Assembly: GCA_964580585.1 (NCBI GenBank) | Contig: CAZOKZ010000002.1 | Location: forward strand, 1 to 64,000 | DNA from: CAZOKZ01 sp964580585 | Lineage (GTDB): Bacteria > Sumerlaeota > Sumerlaeia > SLMS01 > JAHLLQ01 | DNA: 64,000 bases | Direction of reading: 5' to 3' | Made by a program: the position numbers and the translations under genes | Notes under the pieces: model-generated | Databases searched by the model: none | What the model was told of the DNA's origin: nothing | The model's input: only the letters and a program-made list of their open reading frames with translations | Part shown: positions 44,965 to 53,711 of the stretch, one piece after another | How positions within the stretch are numbered: position 1 is the stretch's first letter | Layout of the letters: each line of letters starts with the position of its first letter

Positions 44965-47538
44965 ATGACCACTATCGCCCCCCAATCCCCCGCTGAGCCC
45001 GCGCGTCCCGCGATGCAACGCCCGGAAATTCTCGCTCCCGCCGGAAACGAAGAAATGATGCGCGCCGCCGTGGAAAACGGCGCGGATGCGGTGTACTTCG
45101 GTCTGCAACAAATCAATGCACGGTTGCGCGCGGTGAACTTCGACGTGGCGGATTTACCGCGTCTGATGGCGTGGTTGCACGAACGCGGCGTGAAGGGTTA
45201 CGTCGTGCTGAACACCCTTGTTTTTTGCGGTGAAATCGAAGAGGCCCTCGGTGTTTTACGCGCCTGCTCGAGTGCAGGCGTCGATGCGGTGTTGATCCAG
45301 GATTTGGGGCTCGCGGCGCTGGCGAATCGACTCGTACCCGAACTGCCCGTGCATGCTTCGACGCAAATGACGATGACGTCTGGCGAAGCGGTTCGTGCCG
45401 TGGAAACGCTCGGGCTGAAACTTGATCGCATTGTTGCCGCGCGCGAATTGAGCCGACGCGAATTACAAAAAATGCGCGGCGAGACGGAACGCGACATTGA
45501 AGTTTTCGTTCACGGCGCAATTTGCGTGGCGTACAGCGGCCAGTGTTTGACGAGCGAAGCGCTCGGGGGACGGAGTGCCAATCGCGGTGAATGCGCACAG
45601 GCGTGTCGATTACCATATGAACTCGTGGTGGACGGGCAACTCCGTCCCCTCGACGACATCAAGTACCTGCTTTCGCCGAAAGATCTCGCCGCACACGAAG
45701 ACATCGGCGATTTGATGCGCATGGGCATCGTGAGTTTAAAAATCGAAGGCCGCTTGAAATCTCCCCAATATGTCGCCGCTACCGTGCAAAGTTATCGTGC
45801 TGCCATCGATTCCGTTTTTGCGCACGCCGATGATCCGCAATTCCACCCGAAACTGGAAACAACGCTTCAGCGTAAGCTCGAACAAACATTCAGCCGCGGT
45901 TTTACAGGCGGATACCTGCATGACATCGATCATCAGGCCGTTGTGGAAGGTCGCTTTCCAAAAAAACGCGGCAGTTATTTGGGACGCGTCATCAGTGCCG
46001 AACGTCGCGGCGTAACCGTTGCTCTCGAAGGTCCTGTGAAACCGGGGGACGGAGTCGTTTTCGATGCGGGGCGCCCCGATCAAGACGAAGAAGGCGGACG
46101 TGTTTATACTTTGCTGCGCAATGGAAAACGCCTGGATACGTTCGAACCACTCGATGTGGGGACGGAGCAAAATATCCTGACGCTCACGTTTGGGGACGGA
46201 GCGATCAACACGCGCAACATCCATCCAGGCAACCGCGTTTGGAAAACGAGCGACCCAGCGATGGAGTCGGAACTTGCATCCAGTTACGCGCCCGGAAAAA
46301 TCCATTTTCAACGGCCAATCTCCGCGCGTTTATGGGCTCGCGCAAACGAATGCGCAACACTCGAACTGTGGGATTGGGAGGGGAACATTGTCTCCGTCAC
46401 CGATGAAGAACCCGCACAAGAAGCACGCAATCGTCCACTGACCGAAGAAGCCGCACGCGAGCAAATCGCGCGACTCGGAAATACACCATACGTGCTCGAC
46501 GATTTCGATTTTGACGTCATCGGGAATTTGATGATCCCCTTCAGCCGTTTGAACGCCATGCGCCGCGACGCCATTGACACCTTAATTGCCAAACGACGTT
46601 CGATCGGAACTCAACGCGTTGTCGTCAACAACGCGCTGGAAGAAATGCGTGCTGAGCCATTTGGGGACGGAGTTATAAAGGCGGCAAAAAACGCCCAATT
46701 AGCCGTTCTTTGCCGCGAGTTGGATCAAGTTCGCGCAGCCGTGGCACACGGAGAAGTCGCGACCATCTATACGGATTTCGAGGACATTCGCCTTCATGCG
46801 CAAGCGCGTGAATTGATCCCTGCCGACGGTCCCCGGTTTGTTCCCGCCACGTTGCGCGTGATGAAATCGGGCGAGTCGGGTTTCGTGCGCCGGTTGCTCG
46901 ATACAAATCCCGACGCAGTGCTGGTACGCAATCTCGGCGCGTGGGAAGTGCTCCGCGCTCTCCGTCCCCAACTCGAACTGATCGGCGATTATTCGTTGAA
47001 TATCGCGAACGATCTGACCGCGCGATTGCTTTACCGCCATGGCTTGCACACATTAACACCGAGCTATGATTTGAACGCCGACCAGTTACACGATTTACTG
47101 CGCGCCGCACCGCCGGAGTGGTTTGAAATCACCATTCATCAGTACATGCCGCTGTTCCATATGGAGCATTGCGTATTTTGCCGATTCCTCAGTACGGGGA
47201 CGGACCACACGAATTGCGGGCGTCCCTGCGAGACGCACACGCTGACGTTGCGTGATCGCGTTGGATACGAGCACCACGTCAAAGCGGACGCGGGTTGCCG
47301 TAACACGGTATTCAACGCCGTGGCGCAAAGCGGTTCCGAGTATTTATCGATGATGCGTGAGTCAGGTGTGCGTAAGTTCCGAATCGATTTTATCACCGAA
47401 GGGACGGAGCAAGTCCGAGAGGCAATCGATGCGTATTTACCGGCGATTCGCGGTGAAGTGGATGGTCATCGGTTGTGGAAACGGTTACGTGCGAAAAGCA
47501 AACTTGGCGTTACGCGTGGCAGTTTGGACCACGAATGA
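44965..47538 (+). CDS. U32-family peptidase / 23S rRNA hydroxylation protein-like
   Basis: About 857 residues. The N-terminal U32 domain has RPEILAPAGNEEMMRAAVEN, GADAVYFGL and HASTQMTM, and the signature VFVHGAICVAYSGQC... SANRGECAQACRLPYEL, whose Cys may hold an Fe-S cluster. A DUF3656-like middle and C-terminal part follows. Relatives include collagenase-like PrtC and RlhA/TrhP, which hydroxylate 23S rRNA or tRNA. Length is closest to RlhA-type long forms. ATG 44965 is chosen over in-frame 44878. The gene is exceptional for holding seven exact 10-mer copies. Confidence 0.88.
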   Translation: MTTIAPQSPAEPARPAMQRPEILAPAGNEEMMRAAVENGADAVYFGLQQINARLRAVNFDVADLPRLMAWLHERGVKGYVVLNTLVFCGEIEEALGVLRACSSAGVDAVLIQDLGLAALANRLVPELPVHASTQMTMTSGEAVRAVETLGLKLDRIVAARELSRRELQKMRGETERDIEVFVHGAICVAYSGQCLTSEALGGRSANRGECAQACRLPYELVVDGQLRPLDDIKYLLSPKDLAAHEDIGDLMRMGIVSLKIEGRLKSPQYVAATVQSYRAAIDSVFAHADDPQFHPKLETTLQRKLEQTFSRGFTGGYLHDIDHQAVVEGRFPKKRGSYLGRVISAERRGVTVALEGPVKPGDGVVFDAGRPDQDEEGGRVYTLLRNGKRLDTFEPLDVGTEQNILTLTFGDGAINTRNIHPGNRVWKTSDPAMESELASSYAPGKIHFQRPISARLWARANECATLELWDWEGNIVSVTDEEPAQEARNRPLTEEAAREQIARLGNTPYVLDDFDFDVIGNLMIPFSRLNAMRRDAIDTLIAKRRSIGTQRVVVNNALEEMRAEPFGDGVIKAAKNAQLAVLCRELDQVRAAVAHGEVATIYTDFEDIRLHAQARELIPADGPRFVPATLRVMKSGESGFVRRLLDTNPDAVLVRNLGAWEVLRALRPQLELIGDYSLNIANDLTARLLYRHGLHTLTPSYDLNADQLHDLLRAAPPEWFEITIHQYMPLFHMEHCVFCRFLSTGTDHTNCGRPCETHTLTLRDRVGYEHHVKADAGCRNTVFNAVAQSGSEYLSMMRESGVRKFRIDFITEGTEQVREAIDAYLPAIRGEVDGHRLWKRLRAKSKLGVTRGSLDHE
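45566..46969. repeat. Cluster of seven 10-mer GGGGACGGAG copies in one gene
   Basis: Plus-strand copies at 45566, 46045, 46158, 46192 and 46663; minus-strand copies at 45640 and 46960. One-mismatch forms are at 46392, 47196 and 47400. The plus copies fall in all three reading frames, coding as GGRS, PGDG, VGTE and FGDG. Confidence 0.8.
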
Positions 47539-47585
47539 TTTTTACCGCGAAGGCGCAAAGCCGCTAAGATTCGCAAAGAAAACAG
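47538..47585. repeat. Degenerate CGCAAAG-type repeats
   Basis: ACCGCGAAGGCGCAAAGCCG followed by CTAAGATTCGCAAAG: imperfect units of about 7 bases between two convergent genes. Confidence 0.5.
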
Positions 47586-47596
47586 GAGGGCAGCTT

Positions 47597-48286
47597 TCAT
47601 CTCTTGAGATTTTTCTGGGGTTCCTTTGCTCGCAACTGCTCCACTTCTTTGTGCAGTTCTTCAATTTTCGCTTCCAGATCGAGCAAGCGGTCGCGCACTG
47701 GATCGGGCAGGTGAATGTGGTCCATCGCCTGGGCGGGATGCAGACGTTTGCCAGCCTGACGCACAACTCGCCCAGGAATGCCCACCACGGTACAACAATC
47801 CGGCACGTCGGTCAAAACAACGCTATTGGCGCCAATGTACACATCATTGCCAATAGTGATATTGCCGAGGACTTTTGCTCCCCCGCCGACAAGCACGTTG
47901 TTTTTCAATGTGGGATGGCGTTTACCCGTTTCTTTACCCGTACCACCGAGTGTCACCTGGTGAAAAAGCATGCAATTTTCGCCGATGATCGTCGTTTCAC
48001 CAATCACCACACCGTTGCCATGATCGATGAAAAAGCCACCACCAATGCGCGCGGCCGGATGAATTTCTACTCCGGTGAGGAATCGATTCAAGAGCGCCAG
48101 CATATTGGGAAGTAGTGGAATTCCCAATCGATAAATCCGGTGAATAAGCCGGTGAAATGCAATGGCGTGAAATCCGGGATACGTCAAGATCACGTTGATA
48201 GCTGCAAACGGTCCACGCGCTGCCGGATCGTTTTCAATCGCAGCGCGAAGGTCTTTGCGAATCAATGTTATCAACGAACGAGGCAT
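47597..48286 (-). CDS. cysE: Serine O-acetyltransferase (EpsC/CysE type)
   Basis: The enzyme acetylates serine with acetyl-CoA for cysteine synthesis. The 229 residues have the N-terminal helices ending FHRLIHRIYRLGIPLLP and the left-handed beta-helix with hexapeptide repeats (GVEIHPAARIGGGFFIDHGNGVVIGET), including catalytic-type His and Asp residues. The C-terminal helix is a coiled coil (LEAKIEELHKEVEQL). The length fits the short EpsC form. It follows pheT on the same strand, separated by an inverted 10-mer pair. Confidence 0.92.
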   Translation of the reverse strand: MPRSLITLIRKDLRAAIENDPAARGPFAAINVILTYPGFHAIAFHRLIHRIYRLGIPLLPNMLALLNRFLTGVEIHPAARIGGGFFIDHGNGVVIGETTIIGENCMLFHQVTLGGTGKETGKRHPTLKNNVLVGGGAKVLGNITIGNDVYIGANSVVLTDVPDCCTVVGIPGRVVRQAGKRLHPAQAMDHIHLPDPVRDRLLDLEAKIEELHKEVEQLRAKEPQKNLKR

Positions 48287-48300
48287 AGGAAAGTTTCAGA

Positions 48301-48324
48301 AGGGACGGAGAGAGCTCCGTCCCC
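48301..48324. repeat. Inverted pair of the 10-mer (hairpin) after pheT
   Basis: AGGGACGGAG (48301-48310, one mismatch) and CTCCGTCCCC (48315-48324, exact) form a 9-bp stem with loop AGAG, 13 bases after the pheT stop. Confidence 0.75.
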
Positions 48325-48336
48325 AATTAAGGTCGA

Positions 48337-50763
48337 TTATCCACGCAACGCCGCGCCGTGTTTGCGTTCCAGGCTTGCAATCACACGGTCACAAGCTTGG
48401 TTGACCGCATCATCGACAAGCGTTTTCTCCGGGTCGGGATCGTGGAAAGTCATGGTAAATGCCAGCGATTTCTTGCCCTCTTCGATATGCTTTCCTTCAT
48501 ACACATCGAACAGATTGACCGCAGTTAACAACTCACCCGCGCTTGAACGAATCGTGCGTTCGAGGTCGAGCGCTGCCACCTCACGGCTGACAACAAGTGC
48601 GATGTCGCGTTTCGAGGAAGGGGTTTTGGGGATTTCACGATACTTCGGAGTTTCCAGCGCCACTTCCAGCAGCGTGCCTTCCAACGGACATTCCAGCAGA
48701 AAAACGCGCTTCTTCAATCCAAGCTCATGCGCCACTGCCGGGTGCAATTCGCCAAACCAACACAAACGCTCGCCGTTTTTCAGCAACGCCGCCGCGCGTC
48801 CGGGATGGAACATGCCGTGGTCTTTCAGCGGTTCGATCACCACACGCGTGATTCCCAAACTGTCGAGCATGGACTGCGCAATGCCTTTGATGTCGAAGAA
48901 ATCGTATTCACGGCTCGCTGTCCGCCAATCGGATTTGATCGAACCGCACATCGCCGCACAAAGCACCAACCGCTCGTCCGTCGCGGGTTTCAGAGACGTC
49001 ATGTCGTCGTTCGCTTCGTCATATTCCGACTCGGCCCACGCATAGGTTCTGCCGATTTCAAACAAGCGAATGTTTTCAACGCTTTGATTTAAATTGCGAA
49101 CTACATTTTCGAGCAACGATGGAACCAAGGAACGCCGCATCACCGATTGTTCGGGCTTCAGCGGATTCAAAATTTTCACCGTGCGTCCGTCTTCCTCGAA
49201 TCCGGCGGCGATATTGGCACCTTCGCTGACGAACGAAAAATTGATGGCCTGGTTCATGCCCAACGCTACCAACTTATCGGTGATCATTTCGGTCAATCGC
49301 TGAACGGGCGTCTGACTTTCGGCAGCATTCCGCATGCTCGGCAGCGAAACCGGGATGCGATCATACCCGTAAATTCTGGCGACTTCTTCGACGAGGTCGG
49401 CTTCTCCAAAAATGTCGGGACGATGCGACGGGACGCTGAGGGTCAGGTCTTTCTCCGACACGCGTTGGATTTCAAAACCCAGCTTTGTCAGAACATCTCC
49501 CAGTTGGCGACCCGTTAGTTGCAAGCCGGACAACATGCAGAACTTATCGATACGCAAAGTAATCGGGTCCGGTTCCTCGATGCGCGACAGCACATCCAGG
49601 TGCCCTTTGAGCACTTCGCCACCCGCAAGCTCGGCGATCAATTGCGCAGCCCGATGCAGCGCATTAACGAGGCGTTTGTAATCCGTACCACGTTCGAATC
49701 GGTAAGACGAATCCGTCGATTTTCCGAGGCGTTTGCTCGTCCGGCGAATCGTCGAGGGGCGGAAATAGGCTGCCTCGAGCAGGACGTTCGTTGTGTTATC
49801 GGTGATTTCCGTGTCTCCACCACCCATAATTCCGGCCAGTGCGATGGGTTTTTCCGGATCGGCGATCAGCAAATCGCTCGATTCCAATTGCACGGTCGAA
49901 TCGTCCAGCAAACGCATTTTCTCGCCGGGTTTCGCTAACCGAACGATCACTGTTTTGGATGCCAAAGTATCGAGATCGAACGCATGCAGCGGATGCCCCA
50001 TCTCAAGCATCACGTAGTTGGTTACATCGACCACGTTATTGATCGAACTCAGGCCAGCGGCTTCCAATCGGCACTTCAACCACTTGGGGCTTGGGCCAAT
50101 TTTGACGTTGCGAATCACGCGGGCCGCGTATCGAGGGCAATCGTTGCGCGCCTCGACCACCACGCGAGCAGCGGTTTCAGCTTTTTCCTTGGACTCGGAA
50201 AATTTCACTTCCGGCATTTTCAACTTACCGCCGGTTTTGGCAGCCAAGTCACGTGCCAACCCGATCAACGACAACGCGTCGGGACGATTCGGTGTAATCT
50301 TGATATCGATGATTCCATCGAAGGGCTGGCCAATGGGTGAATCCGCCGGTTGAATCCAGATGCCATCGTCGCTGGTTTTTTCAATGCCCAACTCGTCGCC
50401 CGAGCACATCATTCCCTGGCTATCGATACCGCGAATTTTCGTAGGCTTCAGCTTCATGCCGTCGGGCAATACCGCGCCGATTTTGGCAAGCGGCACATGT
50501 TGGCCCACTTCGATATTCTGGGCACCGCACACGATCTGGAGCAACTCGTCTCCATCCGCACGTACCTTGCACACGGAAAGTTTGTCTGCATTGGGATGAC
50601 GTTCGAGTTCGACAATTTCGCCAAACACAAAGTTGCCATTTCCCACACCAAGATCGACGGATTCTTCGACCTCGTGACCGGACATGGTAATGGCATCGAG
50701 CAGTTTTTCGTAGGAAAGGGGGGTGTCCAGATATTCTTTCAACCAACGGTAATTGAAACGCAT
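48337..50763 (-). CDS. pheT: Phenylalanine-tRNA ligase beta subunit
   Basis: With PheS it charges tRNA-Phe. The 808 residues show the full bacterial order: MRFNYRWLKEYLDTPL start, an EMAP/OB tRNA-binding domain (about 40-155), B3/B4 editing domain, B5 domain (DYKRLVNALHRAAQL region onward), catalytic-like core with IYGYDRIP, and the C-terminal anticodon-binding FDX-ACB domain. Typical length. Separated from pheS by a small membrane-protein gene, which is unusual. Confidence 0.96.
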   Translation of the reverse strand: MRFNYRWLKEYLDTPLSYEKLLDAITMSGHEVEESVDLGVGNGNFVFGEIVELERHPNADKLSVCKVRADGDELLQIVCGAQNIEVGQHVPLAKIGAVLPDGMKLKPTKIRGIDSQGMMCSGDELGIEKTSDDGIWIQPADSPIGQPFDGIIDIKITPNRPDALSLIGLARDLAAKTGGKLKMPEVKFSESKEKAETAARVVVEARNDCPRYAARVIRNVKIGPSPKWLKCRLEAAGLSSINNVVDVTNYVMLEMGHPLHAFDLDTLASKTVIVRLAKPGEKMRLLDDSTVQLESSDLLIADPEKPIALAGIMGGGDTEITDNTTNVLLEAAYFRPSTIRRTSKRLGKSTDSSYRFERGTDYKRLVNALHRAAQLIAELAGGEVLKGHLDVLSRIEEPDPITLRIDKFCMLSGLQLTGRQLGDVLTKLGFEIQRVSEKDLTLSVPSHRPDIFGEADLVEEVARIYGYDRIPVSLPSMRNAAESQTPVQRLTEMITDKLVALGMNQAINFSFVSEGANIAAGFEEDGRTVKILNPLKPEQSVMRRSLVPSLLENVVRNLNQSVENIRLFEIGRTYAWAESEYDEANDDMTSLKPATDERLVLCAAMCGSIKSDWRTASREYDFFDIKGIAQSMLDSLGITRVVIEPLKDHGMFHPGRAAALLKNGERLCWFGELHPAVAHELGLKKRVFLLECPLEGTLLEVALETPKYREIPKTPSSKRDIALVVSREVAALDLERTIRSSAGELLTAVNLFDVYEGKHIEEGKKSLAFTMTFHDPDPEKTLVDDAVNQACDRVIASLERKHGAALRG

Positions 50764-50836
50764 GGGTCAGCAAATCCTCGGGAAAACGGATTAAGTTCGA
50801 GTCGTTAAACTGGGGAATTTCAATCGATTACGCGAG

Positions 50837-51262
50837 TCATTCTTCTTTCTTGGCAGGAAACAGATTCCGCATTTTATCACGCGCTTCGTCGTAACTTTCC
50901 TGCTTCACTTCCTGGTCGTTGTAATCGAATGCATTTTCGGTATCTACCTGGACGGGCTCGCCGGGAGTCGGCGTGACCTTCGATTCGGTGCCTGGTTCCT
51001 TGCCTTCAACAGCGATCGCTTCGGGAGCATCTTTTCCAAACGGGTTTTCTTCGGAAGCCGAAGTGTTGCCGCTCATCAAATCATCCAAGCTCACTTCTTT
51101 TTCCGGCTTGGGTTTACTGGCATCGATGTATGCCTGGGCCTTTTCGGCAACCCGGTTTTCAAACGCGTTGATTTCCTTTTTGGAAACCGTCAATAAACGA
51201 AAGCCTGCAAATGCAAATAGCAGCAAATCGATGATCAGCATGACAAGACAGGCCATCTTCAT
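50837..51262 (-). CDS. Small membrane-anchored protein between pheS and pheT
   Basis: The 141 residues begin with one membrane helix (about 3-26, MACLVMLIIDLLLFAFAG). A polar, partly helical and acidic cytoplasmic or periplasmic tail follows, ending MRNLFPAKKEE. I recognise no family. Its ribosome binding site is GGAGGTGA, the best in the window, about six bases before ATG, so it is probably well expressed. It lies 24 bases after pheS and 73 before pheT. Confidence 0.75.
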   Translation of the reverse strand: MKMACLVMLIIDLLLFAFAGFRLLTVSKKEINAFENRVAEKAQAYIDASKPKPEKEVSLDDLMSGNTSASEENPFGKDAPEAIAVEGKEPGTESKVTPTPGEPVQVDTENAFDYNDQEVKQESYDEARDKMRNLFPAKKEE

Positions 51263-51286
51263 AGCGCGTCACCTCCGTGACGATCA

Positions 51287-52387
51287 TTAAAACTGCGACA
51301 GAAACCGAAGGTCGTTATCGTACAACAGTCGAATATCACTAATTCCATACTTCAGCATTGCAATACGATCAATGCCCATTCCGAAGGCAAAGCCGGAATA
51401 CTCCTCCGGGTCGATATGGCAATTTTTCAGTACCGCGGGATGAATCATGCCGCATCCGAGAATTTCCAGCCAGCCGGATTGCGAGCAAATGTTACATCCC
51501 GAACCTTTGCAGAACACGCAAGCGATGTCCACTTCGGCGCTGGGTTCGGTGAACGGGAAAAACGACGGGCGGAAGCGCACACCGACTTTAGGGCCATACA
51601 AACCGTGAACGAATTCCTGAAGCACGCCCTTCAGGTGCGACATCGAAACGTTTTTATCGACGAGGTAGCCTTCCATTTGGAAAAACATCGGTGAATGGGT
51701 AACGTCGGAATCGCAACGGTACACCTTGCCCGAGCTGATGATCGCCAACGGCGGTTCCTGGTCGATCATGGTGCGGATCTGATTACCCGAGGTATGCGTA
51801 CGCAGCACCCGGTTGCGCTCGACAAAGAAGGTGTCCTGCATGTCGCGCGCCGGATGATCGGGCAGGAAGTTCAATGCATCGAAATTCACCCAGGTCGATT
51901 CCACCTCGGGCGATTGGGTCACCCGGAAACCCATCGAGCGAAAAATACCCTCAACCTGGCGCTGAACTTGAGTAATCGGGTGCATGTGACCGGCTGCGGG
52001 CGCCACAGCAGGCAATGTAATATCAATCGCCTCGGACATCAAACGCGCATTGATGGCCTCGCGTTCGAGTTGTTCGCGCCGGGCTTTTTCCATCCCGATA
52101 ATCTGGGCTTTGTGGTTGTTCAGGTTTTTGCCCGCGATGGGTTTTTCCTCGGGCGAAAGCGTTCCAAACCGACGGTTCAAATCGGCGAGAATGCCTTTTT
52201 TGCCCAGGTATTGGACGCGCAAATCGTCCAGCGCCTTGAGATCAGCGACTTTATCGAAAGCCTCGTGCGCCTGTGCGCTGACGTTTTGGATGTCGGCGAT
52301 CAACGACTGCAAATCAGCCGTGGCGGACGTGGGAAGATCGGCGGGCGTCGCCGAGGTTACGGTTTCCGAAGAGACAGAGTCTGACAT
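51287..52387 (-). CDS. pheS: Phenylalanine-tRNA ligase alpha subunit
   Basis: The catalytic subunit of the class II enzyme that joins Phe to tRNA-Phe. The 366 residues have an N-terminal coiled coil (to about 100), the class II motifs (GFRVTQSPEVESTWVNFDAL; motif 2 around YRCDSDVTHSPMFFQMEG) and the typical VFCKGSGCNICSQSGWLEIL. The C-terminal end GIDRIAMLKYGISDIR holds motif 3. A hairpin with a T-rich tail lies about 35 bases upstream of its start. Confidence 0.96.
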   Translation of the reverse strand: MSDSVSSETVTSATPADLPTSATADLQSLIADIQNVSAQAHEAFDKVADLKALDDLRVQYLGKKGILADLNRRFGTLSPEEKPIAGKNLNNHKAQIIGMEKARREQLEREAINARLMSEAIDITLPAVAPAAGHMHPITQVQRQVEGIFRSMGFRVTQSPEVESTWVNFDALNFLPDHPARDMQDTFFVERNRVLRTHTSGNQIRTMIDQEPPLAIISSGKVYRCDSDVTHSPMFFQMEGYLVDKNVSMSHLKGVLQEFVHGLYGPKVGVRFRPSFFPFTEPSAEVDIACVFCKGSGCNICSQSGWLEILGCGMIHPAVLKNCHIDPEEYSGFAFGMGIDRIAMLKYGISDIRLLYDNDLRFLSQF

Positions 52388-52424
52388 ATAAAATTTCCAG
52401 GTGCTCGATATCTGCTGGAATAGT

Positions 52425-52461
52425 TGAAAACAAAAACAAACCCAGCCACCAACGGCCAGGG
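52425..52461 (-). terminator. Hairpin with T-rich tail upstream of pheS (possible attenuator)
   Basis: On the minus strand CCCTGGCC-GTTGGT-GGCTGGG forms a six-pair stem with a small internal loop, followed by TTTGTTTTTGTTTT. It may end the upstream SDR transcript or act as a pheS attenuator. Confidence 0.4.
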
Positions 52462-52511
52462 AGTTCTAATGCTTTGATTGGTCCACGAAGCACGTCAAAG
52501 GGATTTTTCGG

Positions 52512-52640
52512 AAGGATGAGAGATGAGGGATAAAGGACGAATTACGGCGAAAGCGGAAATGAGATGTCCACGATCTGAATTTTGAGATTTCGTACCGTGT
52601 CCGTTCCCCTTTCCGCATCCTTCTATCTTTCATCCCTTTA
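52512..52640. repeat. GGATGA-type repeats upstream of pheS
   Basis: AAGGATGAGAGATGAGGGAT (52512-52531) and, facing it, CATCCTTCTATCTTTCATCC (52616-52635). Same family as near 18.75 and 58.8 kb. The rest of this 260-base gap shows no gene. Confidence 0.5.
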
Positions 52641-52647
52641 CGGTTTG

Positions 52648-53424
52648 TTAATACCCCATCGCACCGTCGATACTGGTGATCGATCCGCTGATAAAGTCCG
52701 CTTCCGAACTCGCCAGGAAAACGGCTAAACGCGCGATTTCCTCCGGCGCGCCTAAACGGCCAAAAGGCACCGCCGAGGCCATCTTGAGTCGGGCTTCTTC
52801 GACCTCTTTGGGGTCTTCGACGCCTTCAAACAACGCCGAAGTATCCACTGGGCCTGGAGCGATGGCATTTACGCGAATACCCAGTTGAGCCAGTTCTTTG
52901 GCCTGGACTTTGGTCAGGGTATTCACTGCGGCCTTGCTGGCTTCGTAAACGCCCATATCCGGGTCCGAACGAGTGCCAGCGATCGACGAAATATTGATAA
53001 TATTGGCGCCTTTGCGTCCCTGCATCAGCGGAATGCTTTCTTTGGTCACCATGAACACGCCGCGCACATTGGTTGCAAACATCTGGTCGAAATCTTCCAG
53101 ACTGGTGTCGTGAACCTTGCCCGTGCGGAAAATCCCCGCGTTATTAACCAACACATCCAGCCCACCCACCGTGTCGCGGATTTTTGCCATCAGTCGAAGC
53201 GTATCCGATTCCTGGGAAATGTCGGCTTCAAGAAAATAACACTCGCCACAAAGTTGCCTAACCAGTCGTTCGGTCTCCCGCAAGGGGGCTACTCGACGAC
53301 CGGAAATAAAGATCGTCGCGCCGCGATCCGCCATCGCCACGGCGATCGCGCGTCCGATTCCCGATCCCCCGCCGGTTACCAGAACACTCTTATTAGTCAG
53401 GAATTTCTCACGATTCTCGCTCAT
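52648..53424 (-). CDS. Short-chain dehydrogenase/reductase (FabG-like)
   Basis: The 258-residue SDR has the NAD(P) site TGGGSGIGRAIA, NNAG in VLVNNAGIF, the catalytic Ser in NISSIAG and YEASKAA as the YxxxK motif, then APGPVDT. All catalytic residues are present. The SDR family is too broad to name a substrate; 3-oxoacyl-ACP reductase or a sugar/alcohol dehydrogenase are options. No pathway neighbours. Confidence 0.88.
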   Translation of the reverse strand: MSENREKFLTNKSVLVTGGGSGIGRAIAVAMADRGATIFISGRRVAPLRETERLVRQLCGECYFLEADISQESDTLRLMAKIRDTVGGLDVLVNNAGIFRTGKVHDTSLEDFDQMFATNVRGVFMVTKESIPLMQGRKGANIINISSIAGTRSDPDMGVYEASKAAVNTLTKVQAKELAQLGIRVNAIAPGPVDTSALFEGVEDPKEVEEARLKMASAVPFGRLGAPEEIARLAVFLASSEADFISGSITSIDGAMGY

Positions 53425-53711
53425 ATGAATACCGTCATTTGCTCGGTTTAGATTGATTTGCCTGACAAATCAGAATTTCGGCCATCATCTTGGCGATAAT
53501 TTTCTCTGGTGCCAACACAATTCCCCAACCGAGGGGTCGAATTATCGATTTCCCTGTGAAAGGCTTTCTCTTGCCCTGAACCACTTCCCCAGGATCAATC
53601 GCCAGAGAACGATGGACCCCTCTTGAAAGGCTCTCACTGTTGCAAGCCGATTTCCCACCAACGATTTGTCGATCATCGACCTTAGCCAAGCCCAGGCCAG
53701 TTTGGGCGGCC

